Virus record (IMG/VR): IMGVR_UViG_3300036399_001297 | Coordinates: 1-64,000 of that record | Reading direction: 5' to 3' (one strand) | Origin: a virus | Length of the DNA: 64,000 nt | In this document: in pieces, positions 49,077 to 57,008 of the stretch | Position numbering within the stretch: the stretch's first letter is position 1 | How the letters are laid out: every line of letters begins with the position of its first letter | Notes under the pieces: generated by a model | What the model was told of the DNA's origin: nothing | Databases searched by the model: none | The model's input: only the letters and a program-made list of their open reading frames with translations | Translations under genes and position numbers: made by a program

Positions 49077-49682
49077 ATGAGTCAAAATATTAAAGGGTTG
49101 ATAGGAATAGCCGGAAATGCTTTTGTAGGAAAGGATTCTTTTTGTAAAGCACTAATTAAAGCATTTGATAAAAAATTTAAGATTAAAGCCGTAAGACGTT
49201 CTTTGGCTGGTGATACGATAAGAAAAAATTTAAAAGAGATTTCTAAAACTCAATTTAATATAGATATAGAAAATCCTACAATAGAAGAAAAAAAATTAAT
49301 AAGACCCTTTATGGTAGAATACGGATTATTAATGAGAAAAATATCAGAAGGTAGGTATTTTATAGAGCAATTTAAAGACTCTGGATATATAGATATTATA
49401 ACCGATATTAGATATACCGAATATCCTAAAGACGAGTTGTACTGGTTAAGAAACGAAAAAAACGGATTTCTTTTATTTTTAGAACGAGATGATATAGAAC
49501 CCGCGAATAGTCACGAAGAAAAACACAATAAAATTTTAAGGGTAGAATCAAATTTATATATGAAAATACCAACATTTAAAGAAGATATGGAAAAAAATTT
49601 ATATGTATATGCAGAACGTGTTGTCGAAAAATATATAACTAAATATTTACCATTTTCCGACTGGACAACTTTCGGCCTTTAA
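49077..49682 (+). CDS. Deoxynucleoside monophosphate kinase (T4 gp1-like)
   Basis: 201 aa. P-loop GIAGNAFVGKDSF (about 10-22) is the 'G.AG...GKD' form of T4-type dNMP kinases. IDIITDIRYTEYPKDEL resembles the 'vitDvRf..Ea' motif, and a lid-like Lys/Glu region follows. It phosphorylates dNMPs for phage DNA synthesis. A lone rightward early gene in the leftward late block; its end overlaps the converging 49647-49967 gene by 36 nt. Confidence 0.8.
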   Translation: MSQNIKGLIGIAGNAFVGKDSFCKALIKAFDKKFKIKAVRRSLAGDTIRKNLKEISKTQFNIDIENPTIEEKKLIRPFMVEYGLLMRKISEGRYFIEQFKDSGYIDIITDIRYTEYPKDELYWLRNEKNGFLLFLERDDIEPANSHEEKHNKILRVESNLYMKIPTFKEDMEKNLYVYAERVVEKYITKYLPFSDWTTFGL

Positions 49683-49967
49683 ATATGTTTTAACTGCCAT
49701 ATAACATCCACATTTTGAACATCTTTCTTGTTCTTTGATATAAAACTCACAAGAATTGCATATAGACAATCTTCTATTTTTTTCGTCATCCGAAACATTT
49801 AAAGGATTTCCGTCCACTACACTTTGTACATTTCTAACTACGCTTTGCCCCACGTTTTGAACCATTTGTTTAAACGGTGGGAGAGTTTGTTTTTGTATAC
49901 TTTGACCGGAAAGCTCTCTGATTTTTGAGGCTTGTTGTATTTTTCGTTTTAATTCATCTCTATCCAT
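49647..49967 (-). CDS. Small zinc-ribbon phage protein
   Basis: 106 aa from ATG 49967 (MDRDELKRKIQQ); longer in-frame starts fall within the upstream gene. The C-terminal half has ICNSCEFYIKEQERCSKCGC, then ESCPVGKW: a zinc ribbon (CxxC...CxxCxC...C) found in many T4-like and other phages, of unknown function. It is cotranscribed with the gp27-like gene, 4 nt away. Confidence 0.75.
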   Translation of the reverse strand: MDRDELKRKIQQASKIRELSGQSIQKQTLPPFKQMVQNVGQSVVRNVQSVVDGNPLNVSDDEKNRRLSICNSCEFYIKEQERCSKCGCYMAVKTYLKAESCPVGKW

Positions 49968-49971
49968 AATA

Positions 49972-51675
49972 TTAAAATTTTGTATCTTCTTTTTCCCATA
50001 TCTTAGAATGAGCATCAACTTTGGTACTAACAACATTTGAAAAATATGAATTTTGTTTAAATGTATGTACAACTTTAATTATCATCCATTGTCCTAAAAA
50101 TCTATCGCTAAAAGGGTCAGAATCTCCATCACCGGAAATAGAATCTACGAAAATAAATCTTCCCGGTGCTCGTATGGTTAAACCTCTAACCGTAAAAGAC
50201 AGTGCTTCATTTAAAAATAAAGCATCTTTAAGCATTTGATTTCTAGCATAAAAAGAAAAAAAATTGTTACTGTTAAATTGATCATCAGTATTAAAATGAT
50301 TTGATAAAAAAACATTATTTATAGCAACGGATTGTTTTTTTGTTTGGTTTAAATTTAACAAAATTTGTGCTCTATCTCGTTTTTCTACAAAATTATAAAG
50401 ACCAGCTTCTGCGAGATTTTCCATTTTACTCACAACACTTTCTGCTGTATTATCACCGAACACAATATGAAACTTTCCGGTTCTAAAATCATAAGTGTGA
50501 ACCGGACTATTAACTATTTTTTTATCATCCGACGAAACCATAGGAGAATACTGATAGGAAATAATTTTGTTTCCGGTTCCTGAAATAAAGTTAAATATAT
50601 CATTACCATTATCCGCCCATGCTCTTGGAACATAAGGTTTATTTTTATCGCCTATTCTATCACCCGAATCAACCTCATTTAAAAATAATCTTTCGACTTG
50701 TTCTTCTTTAGATTTATAAAACATTTCTCTTAAAGATATAAGTCTCCATTCTTTTTCTTTTTGAACTCTAGAAATCCTTAGAAAAACCGGACCTTCTTCA
50801 TCGGTTCCAGCATAAGGTATCATATATTCCAAATCATCCAAGGCATTAGAAATAGCAGGAGATGTGTAAAATATATTATTTCTTGTATCACCAGCAACCC
50901 AATTTCCACCAGTAACATTAAGATCCGCGCAATCGCTTAATTTTTTGGTTGGATCTTTTATACTTCCCCCTTCATAAAATCCTATTTTGATATCTGATTC
51001 ATCAGGATTTTTTCCGGCAGTATCTAAAATAGAACGAATGGCAATATTAGCCGGAATCATTCTAGTATTATCAGTAGGCAATTGTGTACTATTAGGATCA
51101 TTTAAAAATCCTTTTCCTATAGTTTTAAGAGAATATTCCATACCCTCTTTTGCTGTTGACCATTCTAGATTTTTTTCCGATAAAATCTGATATCTTTCAT
51201 CACAAAAATATAATTTTCTTCTTTTTACTTTATTTTCTTTAGTATCTATATCTTCTATATCATATATAACACAATCAAAAGACATCTGCCATTTTTGTTT
51301 AAATTCATCAGACGTTTTATTAATAGTGCCATCCCATAAAGATACTTTACTATCATCTTTAACTATGGGTAATATATTTATACTCATTTTATTTCTACCA
51401 TCTGTTCTAAAAATAAATGGAGCCTTATCGTTATTTTCTTTAGACTTTCTTTCAAAAGTTTCAAAATCATTATTCAATATTAAATATCCCCTGACTGCCC
51501 AATCCATCAAACTTTCTTCTATACATAATGTATCGATAAAAAAGAAACGTACCGGAAGAGGTTCGGTATCCGGTAATTGATTATATAAATATATTTCAAT
51601 ATAATATTGTTGATCTCCTATTTGATGTAGAAATCCTTTATCTTTAAAAAAATTATTTGATGAAACATCTATCAT
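49972..51675 (-). CDS. gp27: gp27-like baseplate hub protein
   Basis: 567 aa from ATG 51675, whose ATGA overlaps the upstream TGA; the in-frame ATG at 51690 is less likely. The C-terminal LTIRAPGRFIFVDSISGDGD, then FLGQWMIIKVVHTFKQNSYF is the end of gp27/VgrG-like hub domains. T4 gp27 (391 aa) forms the trimeric hub that carries gp5. The extra length is mainly N-terminal and central. Neighbouring gp5-like and tube-like genes support the call. Confidence 0.68.
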   Translation of the reverse strand: MIDVSSNNFFKDKGFLHQIGDQQYYIEIYLYNQLPDTEPLPVRFFFIDTLCIEESLMDWAVRGYLILNNDFETFERKSKENNDKAPFIFRTDGRNKMSINILPIVKDDSKVSLWDGTINKTSDEFKQKWQMSFDCVIYDIEDIDTKENKVKRRKLYFCDERYQILSEKNLEWSTAKEGMEYSLKTIGKGFLNDPNSTQLPTDNTRMIPANIAIRSILDTAGKNPDESDIKIGFYEGGSIKDPTKKLSDCADLNVTGGNWVAGDTRNNIFYTSPAISNALDDLEYMIPYAGTDEEGPVFLRISRVQKEKEWRLISLREMFYKSKEEQVERLFLNEVDSGDRIGDKNKPYVPRAWADNGNDIFNFISGTGNKIISYQYSPMVSSDDKKIVNSPVHTYDFRTGKFHIVFGDNTAESVVSKMENLAEAGLYNFVEKRDRAQILLNLNQTKKQSVAINNVFLSNHFNTDDQFNSNNFFSFYARNQMLKDALFLNEALSFTVRGLTIRAPGRFIFVDSISGDGDSDPFSDRFLGQWMIIKVVHTFKQNSYFSNVVSTKVDAHSKIWEKEDTKF

Positions 51676-52286
51676 AAAACAGTATTGCAAGTAGAGTCAT
51701 CAACATCTTTTAATAGATTTGCATGAACCTGATTGAATGAAAAAGAAACATTACATATAATTTCTGTTGGATCTTGATGAGATAATTTTACATCTGATAA
51801 TGATGTCGGAAAAGCATGAGTGTATTTAAACCCTATTATTCTATTGTTAAATTCATCTAAAGCGTATGTTGTAACGGTTGTAACAAAATCATACATTGTA
51901 TTTTGGACCGCATTAGGACCAGCGGAATCGTCCTTTGTTTTATAATTGAAAACTGGAATACCGGATTTTTGATCATTGAATAAATTTATCCATTTCCACA
52001 AAATCCAATAATTTTTCCAACCATTATCAATAACAAAAGGAACACTCAATCCAGTATATGCAGGTCTTGATATAGATGAAGCCTTTAAAACCTGTCCACC
52101 AAAAGGAACATCTATCGCAGGAACACTAACAGTAGGAACAGGAGATCCGTAACAAGTATATTGGACCGTATCGGGATGAAAATCGCTTTTTAAAAGATTA
52201 TCGTATTTACCTTTGAAATATTTAGGTAAATCTAAAACCAATAAAAATTTATCATTCCTTGCTCTATTTAATACAGCCTGATTCAT
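51672..52286 (-). CDS. Tail-tube-fold protein (gp19/gp54 family)
   Basis: 204 aa. VSVPAIDVPFGGQVLKA, then YTGLSVPFVIDNGWKNYWIL and a C-terminal RIIGFKYTHAFPTSLSDVKL with ICNVSFSFNQVHANLL follow the tail-tube barrel plan. Adjacent to the gp27-like hub, it may be a tube initiator like gp54 or a second hub tube ring. A late box lies 5 nt before its start. Confidence 0.65.
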   Translation of the reverse strand: MNQAVLNRARNDKFLLVLDLPKYFKGKYDNLLKSDFHPDTVQYTCYGSPVPTVSVPAIDVPFGGQVLKASSISRPAYTGLSVPFVIDNGWKNYWILWKWINLFNDQKSGIPVFNYKTKDDSAGPNAVQNTMYDFVTTVTTYALDEFNNRIIGFKYTHAFPTSLSDVKLSHQDPTEIICNVSFSFNQVHANLLKDVDDSTCNTVL

Positions 52287-52291
52287 AAAAA

Positions 52292-52299
52292 TACTTAAT
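52292..52299 (-). promoter_or_regulatory. Late-like box ATTAAGTA, 5 nt before ATG
   Basis: ATTAAGTA with 5 nt to ATG 52286, placing +1 at the start codon. It overlaps the end of the terminase C-half region. Confidence 0.5.
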
Positions 52300-52304
52300 A
52301 TGAT

Positions 52305-53987
52305 TTAAAAAAATACCAGAGGATTATAACCGTCTTCGTTTTTTAATTCTTGTTCCTTTTTATCATTAGATCTCCAAATTATTTCTGGACTATGAGATTT
52401 GTATTCATATTCGTATCTATTTTTTGTAATATTAGGTTCCCATTTAAGTAATTCCGATTGAAATCCTAATCCTTCTGATATAACAGCCGGATCTTCTTTT
52501 ATTTTACCTTCGGGTAAATAGGCTAGGGGAGCATTATAAGATATTTCTTTTTTTGTGGTATTAACCGTACCAAATATAATAGGACTCTTTTTAATAAGAT
52601 CGGAATTATCGATAAAAGGAGTCATAAATAATGGTCTTCCTTGATCATCGGTTTGTTTAACATTAAAATATTTTTGTGCTAATGTTGGTTCTAGGATAAA
52701 TAAAGCCCATACTAATGACCAAACTCTATCATCTCTATCACTTTCATTTTTTTTAGAAAATGTGTAATTAGGCAGTTGTACAAATTCTGCTATTTCTATT
52801 AAAGTATCGAGATCAAATATTTTAACAGCTTTTAAACTATCTACCCAATAACGGAAATTTGTCATACTCCGATATCTAGTATTCGTATGATTGTATATAC
52901 CCAATCTATTTTCATTATTGTAGTGCTGAGACATCCCCTCAAATTTATAAGTAACCACTGATTCATAATTGTGGGTTCTGGCAACAACATCTAAAACCTG
53001 TTGACCGTAATTATTGTTTTCGATTAGTATAGGAGGTCTACCCCAATCATTTGCGATACCGATAAGACGTGTACCGAAATGATACGGTGTTATAGTATTG
53101 GATGCAAATATAGCCACCTGTTCTATATTGGTTAAATCTGAAACATCTAAAACTTGAGCTACTGTATTAGTTCTTCCTATCCCCTCACCAACGTCCACCC
53201 CTATAATATAATGACTTGTTGGTTTTGGTTGTCTATAAATTTTATAAGAACCTTCGTCTGTTGCTAAAATAGGCTCTTTACATAATTTTTTAAGTTCTTC
53301 TAAATGTTCGGCTGATATAACAGATTTGCCTAACGTATGAAAAGTATTTTCGTGTTCTTGTTGAAATGTATGTAGTGATCCTAATGAAGCTATTTCACTT
53401 TTCTTCCATTCTTCATTACGGTCATCATTTTCACTCCAATGCACTTTTTCCAGTTTCCATCCACTGTCAGGTTTTTGAGCTTCTAAATATAATTGATAAA
53501 ATTTATTTTCTTTATCGGCTCCGTTAGGTGTAGATATTCCAACAATCTGACTTTTTTTAGAAGACGTTATAGTAGGTATAACAGATTTCCATAATTCCTC
53601 CATCAAATCATTTTGTATATGTGCCATTTCATCAATTATGAGGCATTGATGTGATAATATATTATTAGAAATATATTTATGATTATCTACAACTTCTAAA
53701 AATTCATAAACAGGATCATTATTTTCATATTCCTCTTTTTTTATTAAAGAAATATTATTCCAAAAAATATCACCGATTTTAGAATTTTTAGCATATTTCC
53801 ATTTTTTTGATGAAATCATAATTTTATGTTTAGGTGTACAGTTTAAAATTTCACCATTAGAAAAGTATAATTTTAACTTTTTATTATTTTTTCCAACAAT
53901 TAATCCTTTAAAATCTTTAAATCCCTCATCGGTTAAAATTTCAAAATCATTATTTTTATAAATTTTGTAATCAGATAAATCGGCCAT
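52305..53987 (-). CDS. gp17: C-half of atypical split intein fused to terminase large subunit C-part
   Basis: 560 aa from ATG 53987 (MADLSDYKIYKNND), which follows the endonuclease stop by one base; an ATG at 54017 is within that gene. Residues 1-114 are intein: block B FSNGEILNCTPKHKIMI lies here rather than on the N-half, and block F is VYEFLEVVDNHKYI. Block G ends ILSHQ, with terminal Gln instead of Asn. C115 starts the C-extein CLIIDEMAHI (Walker B), followed by GISTPNG and the nuclease domain (IIGVDVGEG, ILIENNNYGQ, DDRVWSLVW). It completes TerL only after trans-splicing. Confidence 0.9.
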   Translation of the reverse strand: MADLSDYKIYKNNDFEILTDEGFKDFKGLIVGKNNKKLKLYFSNGEILNCTPKHKIMISSKKWKYAKNSKIGDIFWNNISLIKKEEYENNDPVYEFLEVVDNHKYISNNILSHQCLIIDEMAHIQNDLMEELWKSVIPTITSSKKSQIVGISTPNGADKENKFYQLYLEAQKPDSGWKLEKVHWSENDDRNEEWKKSEIASLGSLHTFQQEHENTFHTLGKSVISAEHLEELKKLCKEPILATDEGSYKIYRQPKPTSHYIIGVDVGEGIGRTNTVAQVLDVSDLTNIEQVAIFASNTITPYHFGTRLIGIANDWGRPPILIENNNYGQQVLDVVARTHNYESVVTYKFEGMSQHYNNENRLGIYNHTNTRYRSMTNFRYWVDSLKAVKIFDLDTLIEIAEFVQLPNYTFSKKNESDRDDRVWSLVWALFILEPTLAQKYFNVKQTDDQGRPLFMTPFIDNSDLIKKSPIIFGTVNTTKKEISYNAPLAYLPEGKIKEDPAVISEGLGFQSELLKWEPNITKNRYEYEYKSHSPEIIWRSNDKKEQELKNEDGYNPLVFF

Positions 53988-53988
53988 T

Positions 53989-54855
53989 TTATTTTTTTCT
54001 ATGTTTTTTTCCACCACTTTTTATCCATCCAGTTGGAATATCTTGAGAAATAGGATGTCTTTTAATCTTATTTGTAGTCGTATCACATATAAAAATATAT
54101 TTTTCTATACATTTTTTACCAGTGCCTTTTACCCATCCATCAGGTATAGTTATATCCGGATTATGTCGTTTACAAACATTAGCGACTGAGTTATATATAT
54201 AAATAGAACCTTTACCTGATATTTTTGATATATTTTCTTTATTATTTTCGCGTGATTTTAAAATACCATCCCTAATATTTTTTTTAGCTTCTTCGGATCT
54301 TTTCATACCCCTGTGTTTTTCGGCCATTTTTTTAATTTTTTCGGGATTTTTATTGATTTTTATCATACGTTCTTTATGTTTTTCCGGATTTTCTTTTATC
54401 CATTTTTTAATACCAATTCCTTTTCTTTTATTTATTTCTGGATTATCAAAAACTTTTTCTCTCATCATTTTTTTATAGTCTTCAGATTTCCATTTTTTTT
54501 TAAATCTTGTAGATATCTTTTTTATTGCCTTTGATGACCACGCACAAGGCCCATAGCCACCTTCTTTAATGTTATACGTATCATTTCTTTCTATAAATTC
54601 TAATGTTACTAATTTTCTTTCGGCGTGAAGTGCTTCTTGATACGTATTATAAAAATTCAATATTGTTTTTTTAAAATTTTCTATTCCATATTTTTTTATG
54701 GATCTTTTTAAATTAAGACCAGACCCCATATAACCATCATCTATATTATCTGTCCTATGAACTCCTATATAAATTTTACCGTTTTTAATATTTTCAATTT
54801 CATATAAATAATTGTATTTTCTATTTATTTTCGGATCGTTTAAATGTTTCTTCAT
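53989..54855 (-). CDS. GIY-YIG free-standing homing endonuclease
   Basis: 288 aa. The N-terminal nuclease has YLYEIENIKNGKIYIGVHRT (GIY-YIG variant), GYMGSGLNLKRSIKKYG and HAERKLV/NIKEGGYG (catalytic Arg/Glu region). The middle is Lys-rich with NUMOD-like helices. The C-terminus holds two similar DNA-binding units, each ending in GWVKGTGKK or GWIKSGGKK. It lies between the two halves of terL and is preceded by a late box. Presumably it spreads the fractured terL allele. Confidence 0.88.
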   Translation of the reverse strand: MKKHLNDPKINRKYNYLYEIENIKNGKIYIGVHRTDNIDDGYMGSGLNLKRSIKKYGIENFKKTILNFYNTYQEALHAERKLVTLEFIERNDTYNIKEGGYGPCAWSSKAIKKISTRFKKKWKSEDYKKMMREKVFDNPEINKRKGIGIKKWIKENPEKHKERMIKINKNPEKIKKMAEKHRGMKRSEEAKKNIRDGILKSRENNKENISKISGKGSIYIYNSVANVCKRHNPDITIPDGWVKGTGKKCIEKYIFICDTTTNKIKRHPISQDIPTGWIKSGGKKHRKK

Positions 54856-54861
54856 TAGAAA

Positions 54862-54869
54862 TACTTATA
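54862..54869 (-). promoter_or_regulatory. Late-type box TATAAGTA before the GIY-YIG gene
   Basis: TATAAGTA with 6 nt to ATG 54855, in the 47-nt gap after the terminase N-half stop. Confidence 0.68.
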
Positions 54870-54902
54870 CACGATGATTTATTATAGATGAATTTGCTTA
54901 TA

Positions 54903-56642
54903 TCAATCATTTAAAACTATAAAATGAGGCGGTTCTTCTTGATTATTTTTTAACAATTCTTCTAGATCTTTTAAATTGATTTTAAATATTTCTTCTGTTT
55001 TTTTATCTTTTAATGTTACAATTGTGTCACCAGTAACACAATTTATAGATTGACCTCTAACAGCAGAAGCAGAAGTAGAAGAAACTATAATACTTGACCC
55101 ATTACTAAGATCGAATCCGTTTTTTCTATTAGATTTTACAGCTGGTTTTAAATATACAGGCAATTCTTCAAAAGCCATTTTTATTCTAGAAAAAATTTCC
55201 ATGGCAGTATCAGCTTTGTTAGCCAGTATAGCAACTTTTTTATATTCATGAAAGCATACTAACCATAAAGCATACATGGAAACAATTGTGCTATTGTGAG
55301 TAGGTATTAAACCTTTTCCACATAGATATAAAGAATCTGGACTATCTACGGTGATACATCTAACAGGAACACTTTCTACTTCTTTAATATCTTTTATATA
55401 AAAATATTGATTTCTTTTAGATGTTGACAAATAAGTTTTTACAAATCTAGAACATTTAAAATCCGAACAAGTAACACATTCTCTTGGTTTAAAATATAGA
55501 ATACCACATTTTGTATATTCTTTATCTTTAATTTTAGGTATTTTTTCATTATATTTTACCTTATATCCTAAACTTTCTATCAATTCTTTTACTTGTAAAA
55601 TTAAAGGTATATTAGTATTATAAAAAATAGCACTTCCGTTTTTTTCAATATATCCATCAGAATCCATTAAACCTTTTAAAAGCTCCATTCTTTGATGTTT
55701 GGATGCTTTTAAAAATATATCGGGTATATGTTTATTTTTAAATAAATTGTTAGTTCTTAAATGATAGTATAAAGAATTTTTTTTATCTTCGTTAGTTAAT
55801 TTTACAAGAAAATTGTCTTTTTTATATTCTTTAACGTTTATTATTTTATAAAAATCTAATTCTTTTATCTTTTTTAAAATAGAATCTATATCTCTTATTC
55901 CTATAGTTATTCTAGAATCATTCGAATGTCCATCTCCTAACCACAAACCTAAAATATATGGATTTATAGGTAAATTCTTGTTATCATTATATAAACCATC
56001 TACACACGAAATTATACGATGATTTGGTTCTCCGCTTAATGTCGTTAAAGTTTTTAAAATTTCTTCTGTTGTTTTTGAACAACCTTTACTTTTTTTAGTT
56101 TTTCTATCATTTCTAGTTTCAGTAAACCAAAGATGTTCAGCATCAGCGATTATTTTTTCACCGTTATCAAATAATATTTCGTAACATTTTCTATTGTGTA
56201 ATATATCATGCGCTTTTGTTACGTTGTAGATGTTTCCGTCAGAACCATATATTTTATCTCCGGTTTTTAAATCTCCCATTTTTAAAAATCCATTTGGAGT
56301 TGGTATAGGAGTTTCAATAGAAAGAGCTTTCCCCATCTGTCTCGAAGCACATACCAATAATCTTCTTTCGTCCTTTAAACTTTTTAATATTCTTTTTTGA
56401 TATTTTCTAAGTTTAATTTTTATTTTACCTTCATCTAAATTTACAATATGAAAATGTCTTTCCGCAAAATGTAAAATACTTTTAGCACATGTTCTATTTT
56501 CTTCGAACATCTCTTCGGTAAAGATTATTTTTGCGTTCTTGTTTAGAAGATTTTCATTTCCTTTATAATATCCACCATCGACAAGAATATTATCTTTATC
56601 AATTTCAGGAACATCAGGAATAGGTGCTTTTTTTCTTGGCAT
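54903..56642 (-). CDS. gp17: Terminase large subunit N-part with class 3 intein, fused to N-half of split intein
   Basis: 579 aa. N-extein 1-105 ends in the Walker A CASRQMGK. Residues 106-450 are a contiguous intein, after which Walker A resumes as STIVSMY. Residues 451-534 continue the ATPase domain (AILANKADTAMEI, then SSTSASAVRGQSIN). At C535 (codon 55038-55040) a 45-residue N-intein begins CVTGDTIVTLKDKK and the ORF stops. Joined to the C-part it gives about 635 aa (T4 gp17 is 610). It packages DNA into the prohead and cuts concatemers. Confidence 0.92.
   Translation of the reverse strand: MPRKKAPIPDVPEIDKDNILVDGGYYKGNENLLNKNAKIIFTEEMFEENRTCAKSILHFAERHFHIVNLDEGKIKIKLRKYQKRILKSLKDERRLLVCASRQMGKALSIETPIPTPNGFLKMGDLKTGDKIYGSDGNIYNVTKAHDILHNRKCYEILFDNGEKIIADAEHLWFTETRNDRKTKKSKGCSKTTEEILKTLTTLSGEPNHRIISCVDGLYNDNKNLPINPYILGLWLGDGHSNDSRITIGIRDIDSILKKIKELDFYKIINVKEYKKDNFLVKLTNEDKKNSLYYHLRTNNLFKNKHIPDIFLKASKHQRMELLKGLMDSDGYIEKNGSAIFYNTNIPLILQVKELIESLGYKVKYNEKIPKIKDKEYTKCGILYFKPRECVTCSDFKCSRFVKTYLSTSKRNQYFYIKDIKEVESVPVRCITVDSPDSLYLCGKGLIPTHNSTIVSMYALWLVCFHEYKKVAILANKADTAMEIFSRIKMAFEELPVYLKPAVKSNRKNGFDLSNGSSIIVSSTSASAVRGQSINCVTGDTIVTLKDKKTEEIFKINLKDLEELLKNNQEEPPHFIVLND
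55293..56327 (-). other. Class 3-type intein (Ala1, WCT) with LAGLIDADG endonuclease in TerL Walker A
   Basis: 345 residues of the host ORF (106-450). Starts ALSIETPIPTPNGFLKMGDL with Ala at position 1. Block B is ADAEHLWF (H170, W172), block F VPVRCITVD (C429) and block G LIPTHN with T448, then +1 Ser. W, C and T together are the class 3 signature. The endonuclease motifs are LGLWLGDG and LLKGLMDSDGYI. Confidence 0.88.
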
Positions 56643-56643
56643 T

Positions 56644-57003
56644 TTATCTATTTAATTGTTTCTTTAATTCATTCAATACCATATAAACATAATCGGATTT
56701 CAATATTCTTAATGTTGTTCCATTTTCGGGAAATTCGACAGGATTTGATATTTGATTATATTCACAAACCAACCACCATAGATCAGTAGTATTATAAAAT
56801 TTATAAGAAATATAAGGCCATGTATCACCTTCTTTTGTTTGATATTGTTGATCTATTGTATTATCATTTGCCGGATAAACGGTAATATTTTTTAAAATAT
56901 TATAAAATGTTGTTTTTGTTTCGTCATCATTATAAACATTAAAAAAATTTTCAAATCTATATACCGAAAGATTTTTTATAGGATTTTGTATGCTGTCATT
57001 CAT
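56644..57003 (-). CDS. gp53: gp53 baseplate wedge protein
   Basis: 119 aa. FFNVYNDDETKTTFYNILKN, then QYQTKEGDTWPYISYKFY and LWWLVCEYNQISNP are the Phage_gp53 (LysM-like) pattern: two strands around a 'G.tw..is...Y.....w..i...N.i..p' core. T4 gp53 (196 aa) links adjacent wedges around the hub. It is short but contains the conserved domain. Directly follows the gp48-like gene. Confidence 0.85.
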   Translation of the reverse strand: MNDSIQNPIKNLSVYRFENFFNVYNDDETKTTFYNILKNITVYPANDNTIDQQYQTKEGDTWPYISYKFYNTTDLWWLVCEYNQISNPVEFPENGTTLRILKSDYVYMVLNELKKQLNR

Positions 57004-57008
57004 ATTAT

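Noticed and set aside
52305-56642. Broken terL as a pseudogene or frameshift
   Set aside because: Both breaks coincide with intein block A and block G borders with correct nucleophiles, and an endonuclease ORF fills the gap; the exteins join without loss.
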